DNA from: Thermosulfidibacter sp.
GTDB taxonomy: Bacteria > Thermosulfidibacterota > Thermosulfidibacteria > Thermosulfidibacterales > Thermosulfidibacteraceae
Assembly: GCA_023269715.1 (NCBI GenBank)
Contig: JAGDVO010000001.1
Coordinates: 147,486 to 200,658, forward strand
Direction: 5' to 3'
DNA length: 53,173 bases
This document shows, piece after piece, positions 35,697 through 44,194 of this stretch (position 1 is the stretch's first letter; each line of letters begins with the position of its first letter). The translations under genes were made by a program, and so were the position numbers. The notes beneath the pieces were generated by a model. That model worked only from the letters and a program-made list of their open reading frames with translations. It was not told the DNA's origin and made no database searches.

Positions 35697-37526
35697 ATGT
35701 GCGGAATAATAGGCTACCTGGGTCCGAGAAAGGCGGTGGATGTTATAATAGATTCTCTTAAGAGATTGGAATATAGAGGGTATGACTCTGCAGGAATAGC
35801 AATCCACAACGGGAAGAAGATAAGCATCATAAAAAGGAAAGGTAAAATAAGTGACTTGGAAGAAAAGATAAAAGAAAACCCCTTGCCGGGAAATCTCGGT
35901 ATAGGGCATACAAGATGGGCAACTCATGGAAAACCCAACGATATAAATGCACATCCACATAAAGTTGGTAGAATAGTCCTTGTTCACAATGGAATAATAG
36001 AAAACTACAAAAGATTGAAGGAAAAACTGACGAAAGAGGGTATAGAATTCTACTCAGAAACGGACACAGAGGTTATCACAGCCCTCATAAACTATTACTA
36101 CAAAGGAAACATTATAGAAACGCTTATGAAAGCTATAGGAGAACTGGAAGGATCCCTTGCAATAGCATTAATAACAGAAGAGAGTGACAACCTCCTCGTA
36201 GGGTACAGAAAGGATAGTCCCCTTATACTGGGAGTCGGTGATGGGGAAATGTTCCTTGCAAGCGACATGCCCGCTCTGTTACCATACACAAGAAGGTTCA
36301 TACCCTTGGACGATGAAGAACTAGTAGTAATAGAGGGAAAGGATTACAGGATAATGAGAGAAGGGAAAGTGATAAACAAAAAGATAACAGTTGTTAACTG
36401 GGATCCCATATCCGCTGAAAAGGGAGGTTTCAAACATTTCATGCTAAAAGAAATATTTGAACAACCCAGAGCTATAGGAGATACAATAAGGGGAATGTAC
36501 TCCTTTGAAGACAGAGATTTCTACGTCTTTAAAGATAATAATAATTTTGATCTCACAAAACTAAGTAATATCAGGAAGATAATGCTTGTGGCCTGTGGAA
36601 CCAGTTATCATGCATGTCTCACATCCAAATATTGGTTTGAAAGTCTAGCAAGAATTGAAGTAGAGACCGAGATAGCAAGTGAATTTAGATATAGAGATCT
36701 TCTGAATCTTGATGGGACACTTGCAATTTTCGTATCCCAATCAGGAGAAACTATAGATACATTACAGGCGATGAGAATGGCAAAGAAAAAGAGAGCAATA
36801 ACACTTGGAATAGTAAATGTCATAGGTAGTACCATAGCAAGAGAAGCGGATATAGTAACCTACACCCATGCAGGACCGGAAATAGGAGTAGCCTCAACAA
36901 AAGCCTTCACGTCACAACTTGCTGTACTATTCATTTTAACCCTGTATCTCTCAAAAATTAGAAACACTCTGACTGTAAACGAGGTAGAGACTTACTATCA
37001 AGAACTTTTGAAGATTCCAAGGATAATAGAGAATTATATTAAGCAGGCAAATAGAGAAATGGAAAAACTGAGTAACAACTTTTTAGACTACCAATCTTTC
37101 CTATACCTTGGTAGAAACCTGATGTACCCGATTGCACTTGAAGGAGCTCTAAAACTGAAAGAGATTTCCTACATACATGCCGAGGGATATCCAGCTGGAG
37201 AGATGAAACACGGACCAATAGCACTCATAGATAATAGGATGCCAGTTGTTATACTCGCACCAACAGGTAAAGTCTATGAAAAAACAAAATCGAACATAGA
37301 AGAAGTTAACTCTAGAGATGGCATTTCCATAATCTTTACCGATGACACCAACAACGAGCTAGACGATAAAGGAGTTTATGTATTTAAGGTGCCAACAATA
37401 GTAGAACCACTAAAACCATTCATATATGTAATTCCTCTACAGTTACTCGCCTATCACATAGCAAACAAGAAGGGACTCGATGTTGATCAGCCCAGGAATT
37501 TAGCAAAATCTGTAACTGTAGAATAG
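35697..37526 (+). CDS. glmS: glutamine:fructose-6-phosphate aminotransferase
   Basis: Makes glucosamine-6-phosphate from fructose-6-phosphate and glutamine. The nucleophile Cys2 is in MCGIIGYLG; the glutaminase domain has RLEYRGYDSAGIA and GHTRWATHGKP; two SIS domains follow (ACGTSYHACLTSKYW and FVSQSGETIDTL, then LYLGRNLMYPIALEGALKLKE-type text), with the terminal DQPRNLAKSVTVE. Length 609 is standard. GAGGAG lies ahead of the start. There is no room for a glmS ribozyme. It is adjacent to glmU; GlmM is elsewhere. Confidence 0.97.
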   Translation: MCGIIGYLGPRKAVDVIIDSLKRLEYRGYDSAGIAIHNGKKISIIKRKGKISDLEEKIKENPLPGNLGIGHTRWATHGKPNDINAHPHKVGRIVLVHNGIIENYKRLKEKLTKEGIEFYSETDTEVITALINYYYKGNIIETLMKAIGELEGSLAIALITEESDNLLVGYRKDSPLILGVGDGEMFLASDMPALLPYTRRFIPLDDEELVVIEGKDYRIMREGKVINKKITVVNWDPISAEKGGFKHFMLKEIFEQPRAIGDTIRGMYSFEDRDFYVFKDNNNFDLTKLSNIRKIMLVACGTSYHACLTSKYWFESLARIEVETEIASEFRYRDLLNLDGTLAIFVSQSGETIDTLQAMRMAKKKRAITLGIVNVIGSTIAREADIVTYTHAGPEIGVASTKAFTSQLAVLFILTLYLSKIRNTLTVNEVETYYQELLKIPRIIENYIKQANREMEKLSNNFLDYQSFLYLGRNLMYPIALEGALKLKEISYIHAEGYPAGEMKHGPIALIDNRMPVVILAPTGKVYEKTKSNIEEVNSRDGISIIFTDDTNNELDDKGVYVFKVPTIVEPLKPFIYVIPLQLLAYHIANKKGLDVDQPRNLAKSVTVE

Positions 37527-37536
37527 CGAGGGGAAA

Positions 37537-38418
37537 ATGACAAATAGCGATTACATGGTGCTAGGTTTACCAGAAAAAGAACTTATCAGGCTATACGTAG
37601 TTAAAGCTACAGACACAACAAGAATAATAGATGAACTACACAAACCTCCCATCATGGTAAAACCTATCATAGGAAGGCTTATAGTGGGAACCCTCCTATT
37701 AACTTCACTTATAAAACACAACACAAACCAAAAAATCCTTGTAAAACTGGAAACGGACGGTCCTATAAAAGTGGCGGCGGTAGAGGCTGACGGCTACGGA
37801 AGGGTAAGAGCGCTAGTTGATGCTGATGAAGATATAGAAATCCACACGAAGGACATAGGGGGAATAAAAAAATTCGATCTTGCGAAACTCCTGATACCTG
37901 GTCATCTGATAGTAACTAAAGATATAGGTATAGGTGAACCTTATACAACTATTTTACCACTCGTATCGGGTGAAATAGGAGAAGATCTAGCGTATTATCT
38001 ATACAAATCCGAACAGATAAGGTCCGCTATTGGAGTAGGTGTACTTGTAAATGAAGATGGGACCATCTCAAATAGTGGTGGATTTCTGTTACAGCCAGTG
38101 GGTAATGTAAAGGAAAAAATCATAGAAGAATTTGAAGAAAGATTGAAAAACTTACCTCCTATCTCATCTCTTATGAAAGAAGGTAAAACTCCCGAAGATA
38201 TAGCAAACATAATTCTAGAAGGCTACAACCCGAGGATAATAAGACTCAAAGACATAAAATTCTTCTGTCCCTGTAACCACGAAATCATAAAAGAATTCTT
38301 GAGATCAGTACCAGAAAAAGAACTAAAAGCACTTGAATCTGATGAAAAAATAAAGGTGACTTGCAACTATTGCAAAAGCAAATATATTCTATCACTATCC
38401 GATCTCATACAAAATTAA
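37537..38418 (+). CDS. hslO: redox-regulated chaperone Hsp33
   Basis: A holdase activated when its zinc-binding cysteines are oxidised. The 293-residue protein has the N-terminal ATDTTRIIDELH and VGTLLLTSLIK, the central GEIGEDLAYYLYKSEQ and the zinc center Cys244, Cys246 (CPC), Cys276, Cys279 (CNYC). All four ligands are present, so redox switching should be intact. GAGGGG precedes the ATG, 10 bases after glmS. Confidence 0.95.
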   Translation: MTNSDYMVLGLPEKELIRLYVVKATDTTRIIDELHKPPIMVKPIIGRLIVGTLLLTSLIKHNTNQKILVKLETDGPIKVAAVEADGYGRVRALVDADEDIEIHTKDIGGIKKFDLAKLLIPGHLIVTKDIGIGEPYTTILPLVSGEIGEDLAYYLYKSEQIRSAIGVGVLVNEDGTISNSGGFLLQPVGNVKEKIIEEFEERLKNLPPISSLMKEGKTPEDIANIILEGYNPRIIRLKDIKFFCPCNHEIIKEFLRSVPEKELKALESDEKIKVTCNYCKSKYILSLSDLIQN

Positions 38419-38430
38419 ACCACAGGTGAA

Positions 38431-40032
38431 ATGATAACTATAAAGACCGACATAATAGAGAAAGTTGAAAAAAGTCCTAGTTTACCTGGCTGTTACCTGT
38501 GGAAAGACCGTAACGGTAACGTCCTATACGTAGGAAAAGCCAAAAACTTAAAGAATCGCCTTAGATCTTACCTTAGAGATGAACTACCCTACAAGATTAA
38601 GATAATGCTGAAGAAGGTGGATGATCTTGAAATAATCGTTACCGATACAGAACTAAATGCCTATATTCTTGAGCAAAACCTCATAAAAACCTACAAACCC
38701 CCTTTTAACACTCTACTTAAAGACGATAAGAGCTATCCCTATCTTAGAATTGCCTTAAAGGATCCCTATCCCTTTATAGAGATAACAAGGAGACCCGTTA
38801 AAGACGATTCAATATATCTTGGACCTTATCCACACGCACAAGCTCTCAGAGAAACACTAAAGATACTAACGAAAGCTTTTCTTATAAGGCAATGCAAAAA
38901 AGATCTAAAAAAACTGAAGCAGACAAGACCATGTCTAAAATACCAAATCGGTATGTGCTTAGGACCCTGTAGTAACTTGGTATCGAGAGAGGAGTACGGA
39001 AGAATTATAGAGGAACTGATAAATTTCTTAAAGGGAAAGAAGAGGGAATTTATAAAGAAGCTTGAAGAGGAAATGTACAAGGCAAGTGAAAATCTAGAGT
39101 TTGAAAAGGCTCTAGTAATAAGGGATAGGATATCCGCACTGAGACAGCTTTTAGAAAGACAGAAGGTAATGCTACCAGAAAAGGTGGATCTAGATGTAAT
39201 AACAGGAATAGAAAAAGAAGGGATAAGTATAGTTAATGTGCTATTTGTGAGAAAAGGACTGGTAATAGGAGAAAAAAACCATATAGACTTCTCTCCACTA
39301 AACGAGAATCTATTTAATAGCTTTTTTGAAATATATGGAAAAGAATACAGAGCTGATAAAATATTAACCCACAAGGAGATATATGAACTACTAGCGGATA
39401 TATCAAACAGAAATCTTGGCATCAAAATTACCCTACCCGAGGAAGAGGATGAAAAACTCCTTCTAGACTTTGCTATAAGTAAGACTGAGAAACTATTTGA
39501 AGAACACCTAAAAGAAGCAGGTAGATGGTTTATCCTTTCAAGAGATTTAAAAGAAAAACTGGGTCTAGCAAAAGTACCATCGAGAATAGAGGCTTACGAT
39601 ATGTCCAATCTATCGGGAACGGATCCAGTAGGTTCTATGGTTGTCTTTATTGAGGGAAAGGAAGTAAAATCGGAGTACAGAAGATTCGCCATAAAAGACA
39701 TCTCTAGAAAAGCAGATATATACATGCACAAGGAAGTTATAGAAAGAAGGCTAGCACACAGAGAATGGGAATATCCGGAACTGATGATAATCGATGGAAC
39801 CATAGCTCATGCAAGGATAGTGAAAAACGTTCTTAAAGATATGGATCTGGATATAGACGTAATAGCCATAAGTGAAGGAACAGATCACGACAGGATCTGG
39901 AATGAGATCGGAGAAATACTAATACCCACCGATGATCCTGTTTTTTTCTTCATACAAAGAGTGAGAGATGAAGCTCATAGATTCGCTATAAGTTATCAGA
40001 AGAAAAAGAGAGAAATGAAATTCTTTGAATAG
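38431..40032 (+). CDS. uvrC: excinuclease ABC subunit C, lacking the C-terminal HhH region
   Basis: Makes the two incisions in nucleotide excision repair. The GIY-YIG domain is intact (LPGCYLWKDRNGNVLYVGKAKNLKNR-type region, residues 17-45), as are the Cys cluster QCKKDLKKLKQTRPCLKYQIGMC, the UVR motif near residue 225, and the RNase H-like domain (EAYDMSNLSGTDPVGSM, IIDGTIAH, DEAHRFAISYQ). It then stops at 533 residues. Normal UvrC is about 560-610 because two helix-hairpin-helix motifs (IPGIGxxR) follow. They are missing, and a tRNA gene starts 3 bases after the stop, so the end looks truncated rather than frameshifted. Confidence 0.93.
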   Translation: MITIKTDIIEKVEKSPSLPGCYLWKDRNGNVLYVGKAKNLKNRLRSYLRDELPYKIKIMLKKVDDLEIIVTDTELNAYILEQNLIKTYKPPFNTLLKDDKSYPYLRIALKDPYPFIEITRRPVKDDSIYLGPYPHAQALRETLKILTKAFLIRQCKKDLKKLKQTRPCLKYQIGMCLGPCSNLVSREEYGRIIEELINFLKGKKREFIKKLEEEMYKASENLEFEKALVIRDRISALRQLLERQKVMLPEKVDLDVITGIEKEGISIVNVLFVRKGLVIGEKNHIDFSPLNENLFNSFFEIYGKEYRADKILTHKEIYELLADISNRNLGIKITLPEEEDEKLLLDFAISKTEKLFEEHLKEAGRWFILSRDLKEKLGLAKVPSRIEAYDMSNLSGTDPVGSMVVFIEGKEVKSEYRRFAIKDISRKADIYMHKEVIERRLAHREWEYPELMIIDGTIAHARIVKNVLKDMDLDIDVIAISEGTDHDRIWNEIGEILIPTDDPVFFFIQRVRDEAHRFAISYQKKKREMKFFE

Positions 40033-40035
40033 AAA

Positions 40036-40107
40036 AGCCGGCGGGGAGGTTCGAACTCCCGACCTGCTGATTACGAATCAGCTGCTCTACCACTGAGCTA
40101 CGCCGGC
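40036..40107 (-). tRNA. tRNA-Thr (anticodon CGT)
   Basis: On the minus strand the full cloverleaf folds: acceptor GCCGGCG/CGCCGGC, D stem GCTC/GAGC with loop AGTGGTA, anticodon stem GCTGA/TCAGC with loop TTCGTAA, variable AGGTC, T stem GGGAG/CTCCC with TTCGAAC. Anticodon CGT reads ACG (Thr). The discriminator is T and CCA is not encoded. Its 3' end faces uvrC. Confidence 0.97.
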
Positions 40108-40117
40108 ATCATTAATA

Positions 40118-40564
40118 TTATACCAGAAACTTCTTGCTAGCCCTTATTATATATATAGCGAATGCTATTATCAATATTTCCAGGACATGTAAACCAGGTT
40201 TTAGTATAACTTCGAACAGATTTAGCTTCTCCCCTGTCACCTCGATCGTTTTAGTCCCATGTAAAACCAGTGCTCTCACTGAAGAAATTATGCCCACATA
40301 AAGGAAAGGTTCAAGAGGAATAGATTCCATCCTTATGTAGGTCACAACAGTCCAAAGTAACTCTAGTACTATTATAACGAGAAGAATATCCTGGATAGCC
40401 ATTATAAAAACATGTATCGGCTCGTGTCCGGAAATCAGCAAAAACACTGTATTAAAGGCAGTATAACAAAGAATGCAGATAGATATACACAGAAGAGAGA
40501 TAGCAACGAGTGCATGTAGAAATTTTTCCCACCGCGATATAAGCTCAATCCCTTTCATACTCAT
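40118..40564 (-). CDS. PsiE-like four-helix membrane protein
   Basis: A 148-residue membrane protein resembling the phosphate-starvation-inducible PsiE family: ILLVIIVLELLWTVVTYIR, then PLEPFLYVGIISSVRALVL. Four hydrophobic segments (about 15-45, 52-75, 86-103, 122-142) are visible. PsiE function is unknown, and no Pho box was noticed. AGAGGT lies ahead of ATG 40564; ATG 40558 is also possible. It lies between the tRNA gene and an MBL hydrolase. Confidence 0.75.
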   Translation of the reverse strand: MSMKGIELISRWEKFLHALVAISLLCISICILCYTAFNTVFLLISGHEPIHVFIMAIQDILLVIIVLELLWTVVTYIRMESIPLEPFLYVGIISSVRALVLHGTKTIEVTGEKLNLFEVILKPGLHVLEILIIAFAIYIIRASKKFLV

Positions 40565-40584
40565 GATAAAACCTCTAAAAGTGT

Positions 40585-41226
40585 TTAAAACAAAAGAAAA
40601 GTTCCTGTTACAAAGGGATTATAACGCCTTTCGTATCCTATCGTAGATTTAGGACCATGACCTGGAAGAACAACCGTATCATCAGGTAAAATCATGAGTT
40701 TTTCCTTTATAGAAGGAATCAATTTTTCGGGTTGTGACATTGGTAGATCAACTCTACCTATACTACCAGCAAATAGAGTATCACCCGTGAACACAATACC
40801 TTCCGTCAAAAGACAGATACTACCAGGAGTGTGCCCAGGAGTATGAATCACCTTGAGAGTACATTCACCGAATTCTATAATATCACCTTCCTTAAGTAGC
40901 AGATCGGGTTCAGGCGATTCCTTAGCTCCGACCATCATGGCTATGTACGAATTCATAGCGTTCCTTAACAAGGGAAGATCGAACTCCCCAATAGCAAGAA
41001 GAGCATCAGGAAAAGCATTCTTCACATCCCTATTAGCACCTATATGATCAACGTGGCCATGGGTGTTTATTATATATTTGAGATTTATACTTTCACCTTC
41101 TATTATACGAACTATCCTCCTACCCTCAGCACCTGGATCTATCACAATTCCTTCCTTAGATTTTTCGTCGAGTACAATGTAACAGTTAACCTCTAAAGCA
41201 CCAACCACTACCCTTTCTACCCTCAA
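40585..41226 (-). CDS. metallo-beta-lactamase-fold hydrolase (glyoxalase II-like)
   Basis: A 213-residue zinc or iron hydrolase with the metal-binding [10 protein letters not shown] near residue 54, [22 protein letters not shown] and [11 protein letters not shown]. This subgroup includes glyoxalase II-like and persulfide dioxygenase-like enzymes; the substrate is not predictable. The start is TTG 41226 following AAGGGGTG. It follows dtd by 10 bases, so the two form an operon. Confidence 0.88.
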   Translation of the reverse strand: MRVERVVVGALEVNCYIVLDEKSKEGIVIDPGAEGRRIVRIIEGESINLKYIINTHGHVDHIGANRDVKNAFPDALLAIGEFDLPLLRNAMNSYIAMMVGAKESPEPDLLLKEGDIIEFGECTLKVIHTPGHTPGSICLLTEGIVFTGDTLFAGSIGRVDLPMSQPEKLIPSIKEKLMILPDDTVVLPGHGPKSTIGYERRYNPFVTGTFLLF

Positions 41227-41236
41227 GGGTCACCCC

Positions 41237-41695
41237 TTATCTTTTGAATTTATTTCTACTATCCAGTATAAAGGTAACCGGACCATCATTCTCTATATAA
41301 ACTAACATGTCCGCACCAAATATCCCTGTTTCTACTTTTATTTTATAAACATTTTTTACATAATTTGTAAAGTATTCGTATAACTTTTTTGCCCCCTCAG
41401 GTGGAGCGCTATTCGTAAATGATGGACGCCTACCTTTAACGCAATCAGCAAGGAGGGTAAATTGGGATACCACCAACAATTCGCCACTTATATCGAGAAG
41501 GGAGAGATTCATCTTATTTTGATCATCAGGAAATATCCTTAAGTTAACAACCTTATCGGCAAGCCATCTAGCTTCCTCTTCTGTATCACCCACCGCAATC
41601 CCTAAAAGACAGTTTATACCACGTGAAATTTCACCCACCACTTTTCCGTTAACAAAAACTTTAGAAGATCTCACTCTCTGAACAAGGGCAATCAT
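41237..41695 (-). CDS. dtd: D-aminoacyl-tRNA deacylase
   Basis: Hydrolyses D-aminoacyl-tRNAs (and Gly-tRNA-Ala) to protect translation. The two signature motifs are visible: SQFTLLAD near residue 77 and the Gly-cisPro ENDGPVTF near residue 137. Start ATG 41695 yields the usual MIALVQRV and has AGGTG ahead; GTG 41704 adds three residues. Length 152 is typical. A candidate promoter lies at 41730-41759. Confidence 0.95.
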   Translation of the reverse strand: MIALVQRVRSSKVFVNGKVVGEISRGINCLLGIAVGDTEEEARWLADKVVNLRIFPDDQNKMNLSLLDISGELLVVSQFTLLADCVKGRRPSFTNSAPPEGAKKLYEYFTNYVKNVYKIKVETGIFGADMLVYIENDGPVTFILDSRNKFKR

Positions 41696-41729
41696 AGTTT
41701 GCACCTATTCCTTAAGGTTTCATACACCC

Positions 41730-41759
41730 ATAATTTCATAATCCGGTATATCATGTCAA
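41730..41759 (-). promoter_or_regulatory. candidate promoter for dtd and the MBL gene
   Basis: TTGACA (41754-41759), 18-base spacer, AATTAT (41730-41735) on the minus strand, directly after the T tract of the upstream terminator. The -35 is perfect; the -10 matches 4 of 6. Confidence 0.5.
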
Positions 41760-41760
41760 C

Positions 41761-41820
41761 AAAAAACGCGGTTATTCTCAAAAACCCTGGGGTCTTACCC
41801 CAATCTTTGAGAATAACCGC
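41761..41820 (-). terminator. long two-tier hairpin terminator after the glutamate synthase gene
   Basis: A 15-base-pair outer stem (41768-41782 with 41806-41820, arm GCGGTTATTCTCAAA) encloses an inner six-pair stem TGGGGT/ACCCCA (41788-41793 with 41797-41802) with a CTT loop. On the minus strand it is followed by G and TTTTTT (41761-41766). It lies 26 bases after the end of the glutamate synthase gene. Confidence 0.85.
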
Positions 41821-41846
41821 CTATTTGCTGATATCTCTCGTTTTTT

Positions 41847-43505
41847 TTACGAATTTAGTATCTCTCTTGCGATATCATCCTCAGCTTCGGTAATAAATGG
41901 TATACCCGTTACCTCCGCTGTCTCACGGTTAGCAGAGAATAAATCCTCACGAGAAATAGCACTTAAAGAGAACTTTCTTGCACCAGCCATGAGTTGCTGT
42001 AAACCAGCAGCCAGCTTATCACAAAGTGTATAAAGAGCTATAGCTCCAAGGGGAATGTTTTTCATCTCCTCTTTACCAACTTTCCTTTCGACCTCATAAT
42101 AACATTCAAAAATTTCCTCAGGAGTACTACCAAACTGTAATACTGTAGGAGGTAGTTTATCCCAATTACCCTTTACCTGTTCCCTTCTCTCCGGTCTCAA
42201 CACACCTTCAATGTTTGCGCCTAGGAAACCAGGAATCATAAGTGCCCTTCCCATACACACAATTTTAACATATGGTGAACCCAGTGCTAATGCTTTAAAT
42301 ATGTGATCTTCCCTAGCAAAACCACCCGCGAATGCCATATCCACAACTTTCTTATTCTCATTTGATCTCCTATACTTTTCTTCAAGAATCGTAGCGTACT
42401 CATATGCCTTCGAATGTAGATAAATCGAAGGAACACCCCAAGTTTCCATCATATTCCAAGGACTCATCCCTGTACCACCACCCGCACCATCTATCGTCAA
42501 TAAATCAAGTCCTGCATCAGAAGCGAATTTTATAGCCATCGCAAGCGCTTCCATACCATAAGCGCCCGTTTTCAGTGTAATTCTCTTGAATCCGAGTTTC
42601 CTTAATCTTTCGACTTCTTTCATAAAGGCATCTCTCACCTGCTCCCAAGTCGAAAGCGACGTATATCCCAAGCGACTATGCCTTGCAATACTTCTCAATG
42701 CACCAGATCTCATTGCTTCTTCAACTCCAGGTTTATCAGGATCAGGATCAACAACATAACCACGTTTTTTCAAAAATCTTGCATATTCTATATCGGTAAC
42801 CTGTATCTCTCCACCGATATCTTTCGCACCTTGACCCCACTTCAACTCGATTATAACCTTGTCACCATATTTGTCAATTACAAACTCTGCAACACCATTT
42901 CTTGTATCCTCTACATTCATCTGAACAATTATTGCACCATAACCGTCAAAATACCTAAGATACGTTCCTATCCTTCTATCAAGTTCTGGCGACTTTACAA
43001 CTTTACCATTCTTAAACTCTGATTCTCTATCAACACCAACAACATTTTCACCAACAACTATTGGAAACCCCACTAACGCAGCACCTATTGCGAAACTTTC
43101 CCAATACTTCGCTGCGATAAAAGTTGAACCTAAAGCACCCGTCATTATGGGGATTCTTGATCTGGTTTTAACCTCATTTCCAAATTCCGTCTCAATACTC
43201 ACATTCGGGAATACACAATCATCCTCAGAACTTGAAAATCCCTGTGGCAAACCATAGGCTCCATACAACCTTCCCCTAATTCTCAACGAGTTATAGCTTA
43301 CGCCTACATGAATAGTATTGGCACTACCTGCTGTTACAAAACTATAGTCTCTTGGATAAAGCATCTGCCTACCACGTAAGCTTGAAAGCCATGTCTCACA
43401 TTTACCAGTACAATCACACCTACACAATGTACAGAGACCCGATTCTGTAGGGTTACCCCTGTTTACCGTACCTAGAGCGTCATTCGTCTTCCTAAACTCT
43501 ATCAT
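41847..43505 (-). CDS. FMN-binding glutamate synthase-family protein
   Basis: A 552-residue protein with the FMN/synthase domain of glutamate synthase (IELKWGQGAKDIGG, DGAGGGTGMSPW, FAGGFAREDHIFKALALGSPYV) but no glutaminase domain and no NADPH subunit nearby. The N-terminus carries a tight Cys cluster (Cys25, 28, 30, 32, 36 in LCTLCRCDCTGKCETW) that could hold a metal or iron-sulfur center. Such stand-alone proteins are known in archaea and anaerobic bacteria; the amino donor and true reaction are uncertain. ATG 43505 has GGAGGG ahead; GTG 43511 adds two residues. Confidence 0.85.
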   Translation of the reverse strand: MIEFRKTNDALGTVNRGNPTESGLCTLCRCDCTGKCETWLSSLRGRQMLYPRDYSFVTAGSANTIHVGVSYNSLRIRGRLYGAYGLPQGFSSSEDDCVFPNVSIETEFGNEVKTRSRIPIMTGALGSTFIAAKYWESFAIGAALVGFPIVVGENVVGVDRESEFKNGKVVKSPELDRRIGTYLRYFDGYGAIIVQMNVEDTRNGVAEFVIDKYGDKVIIELKWGQGAKDIGGEIQVTDIEYARFLKKRGYVVDPDPDKPGVEEAMRSGALRSIARHSRLGYTSLSTWEQVRDAFMKEVERLRKLGFKRITLKTGAYGMEALAMAIKFASDAGLDLLTIDGAGGGTGMSPWNMMETWGVPSIYLHSKAYEYATILEEKYRRSNENKKVVDMAFAGGFAREDHIFKALALGSPYVKIVCMGRALMIPGFLGANIEGVLRPERREQVKGNWDKLPPTVLQFGSTPEEIFECYYEVERKVGKEEMKNIPLGAIALYTLCDKLAAGLQQLMAGARKFSLSAISREDLFSANRETAEVTGIPFITEAEDDIAREILNS

Positions 43506-43732
43506 TGCCACCCTCCTTCAACTATAGTGTATAACATCTCTTGATAACACCCTTAACAAGGAATATAGTTTAAAAGTTATCACTAGCAGGTAAACTCTAC
43601 TCTTATCACCCTATTTATCTACTTGTCAAGTAGGTAAGAAACTTCTTTATAGATCGATCAAATAACAGTATTGAATCGATGGTAAAAGAGGTATAGAAAC
43701 TTTTTTGATAACAGAAAAAGGGATAGATATGT
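43506..43732. other. divergent intergenic region with palindromes
   Basis: About 230 bases between divergent genes, the longest gap here. It holds a seven-base inverted repeat CTACTTG-T-CAAGTAG (43619-43633) and three copies of TGATAAC in either orientation (43542-43548, 43576-43582 inverted, 43706-43712), plus a near copy at 43601-43607. A TATACA on the minus strand near 43529 may be a -10 box. It is probably promoter and operator DNA for both genes; no RNA gene was recognised. Confidence 0.5.
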
Positions 43733-44194
43733 ATGGATGTTAGGATCATAGATATATATGTAGACGGAGAGGGCAACTGGTACTATAGAGGTATACCTTC
43801 AACAAGAGAAGACATCATAAGAATCTTTATAGAAAATCTAGTGGAACTCCCCGATGGCTCCTATGGAATAAAGGAAGGAGGAAAAGTACACAGGATAAAG
43901 GTTGAAGATACACCCATGTTCGCTACAAGTGTAGACTTCATAAAAGATGATAAAGGCATAAAAGAGATTCTAGTCAATATAAAATACCTTGACTGTTGTA
44001 AAAGTATAGACCCTAAAAGCATAGTGGTAACTCGCAAGGGAGCATATGTTAAATTGAGGGATAGCGGTTTAAAAGCAAAACTATCTAGATCAGCTTATAT
44101 GCAACTCGCAAACATAATAGAAGAAGAATCTGGTAAATTCTACATAACGGTAAGTGGGAAAAGATATTATATTTCTTCTAGTGAATCTACCTAA
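43733..44194 (+). CDS. DUF1285-like protein
   Basis: A 153-residue soluble protein resembling DUF1285: DGEGNWYYRGIPSTREDIIRIF at the N-terminus, LPDGSYGIKEGGKVHRIKVEDTPMFATSV, and a beta-rich C-terminal half. DUF1285 structures have been solved for some members but no function is established. AAAGGG lies 12 bases ahead of the ATG. It is monocistronic between the palindrome-rich region and the convergent rlmE (8-base overlap). Two adjacent cysteines (DCCKS) occur mid-protein. Confidence 0.65.
   Translation: MDVRIIDIYVDGEGNWYYRGIPSTREDIIRIFIENLVELPDGSYGIKEGGKVHRIKVEDTPMFATSVDFIKDDKGIKEILVNIKYLDCCKSIDPKSIVVTRKGAYVKLRDSGLKAKLSRSAYMQLANIIEEESGKFYITVSGKRYYISSSEST

Noticed and set aside
35600-35700. 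glmS ribozyme or leader upstream of glmS
   Set aside because: glmU ends 2 bases before the glmS start and no ribozyme-like structure fits.
38826-39425. A 199-codon open frame antisense to uvrC
   Set aside because: It is Ser/Ile/Phe-rich, has no recognisable domain, and lies wholly under clear UvrC coding sequence; such frames are common opposite Lys/Glu-rich genes in AT-rich DNA.
40036-40107. Integrated element attached to the tRNA-Thr gene
   Set aside because: No integrase, attachment repeat or foreign genes are seen on either side; only the truncated UvrC hints at a past event.
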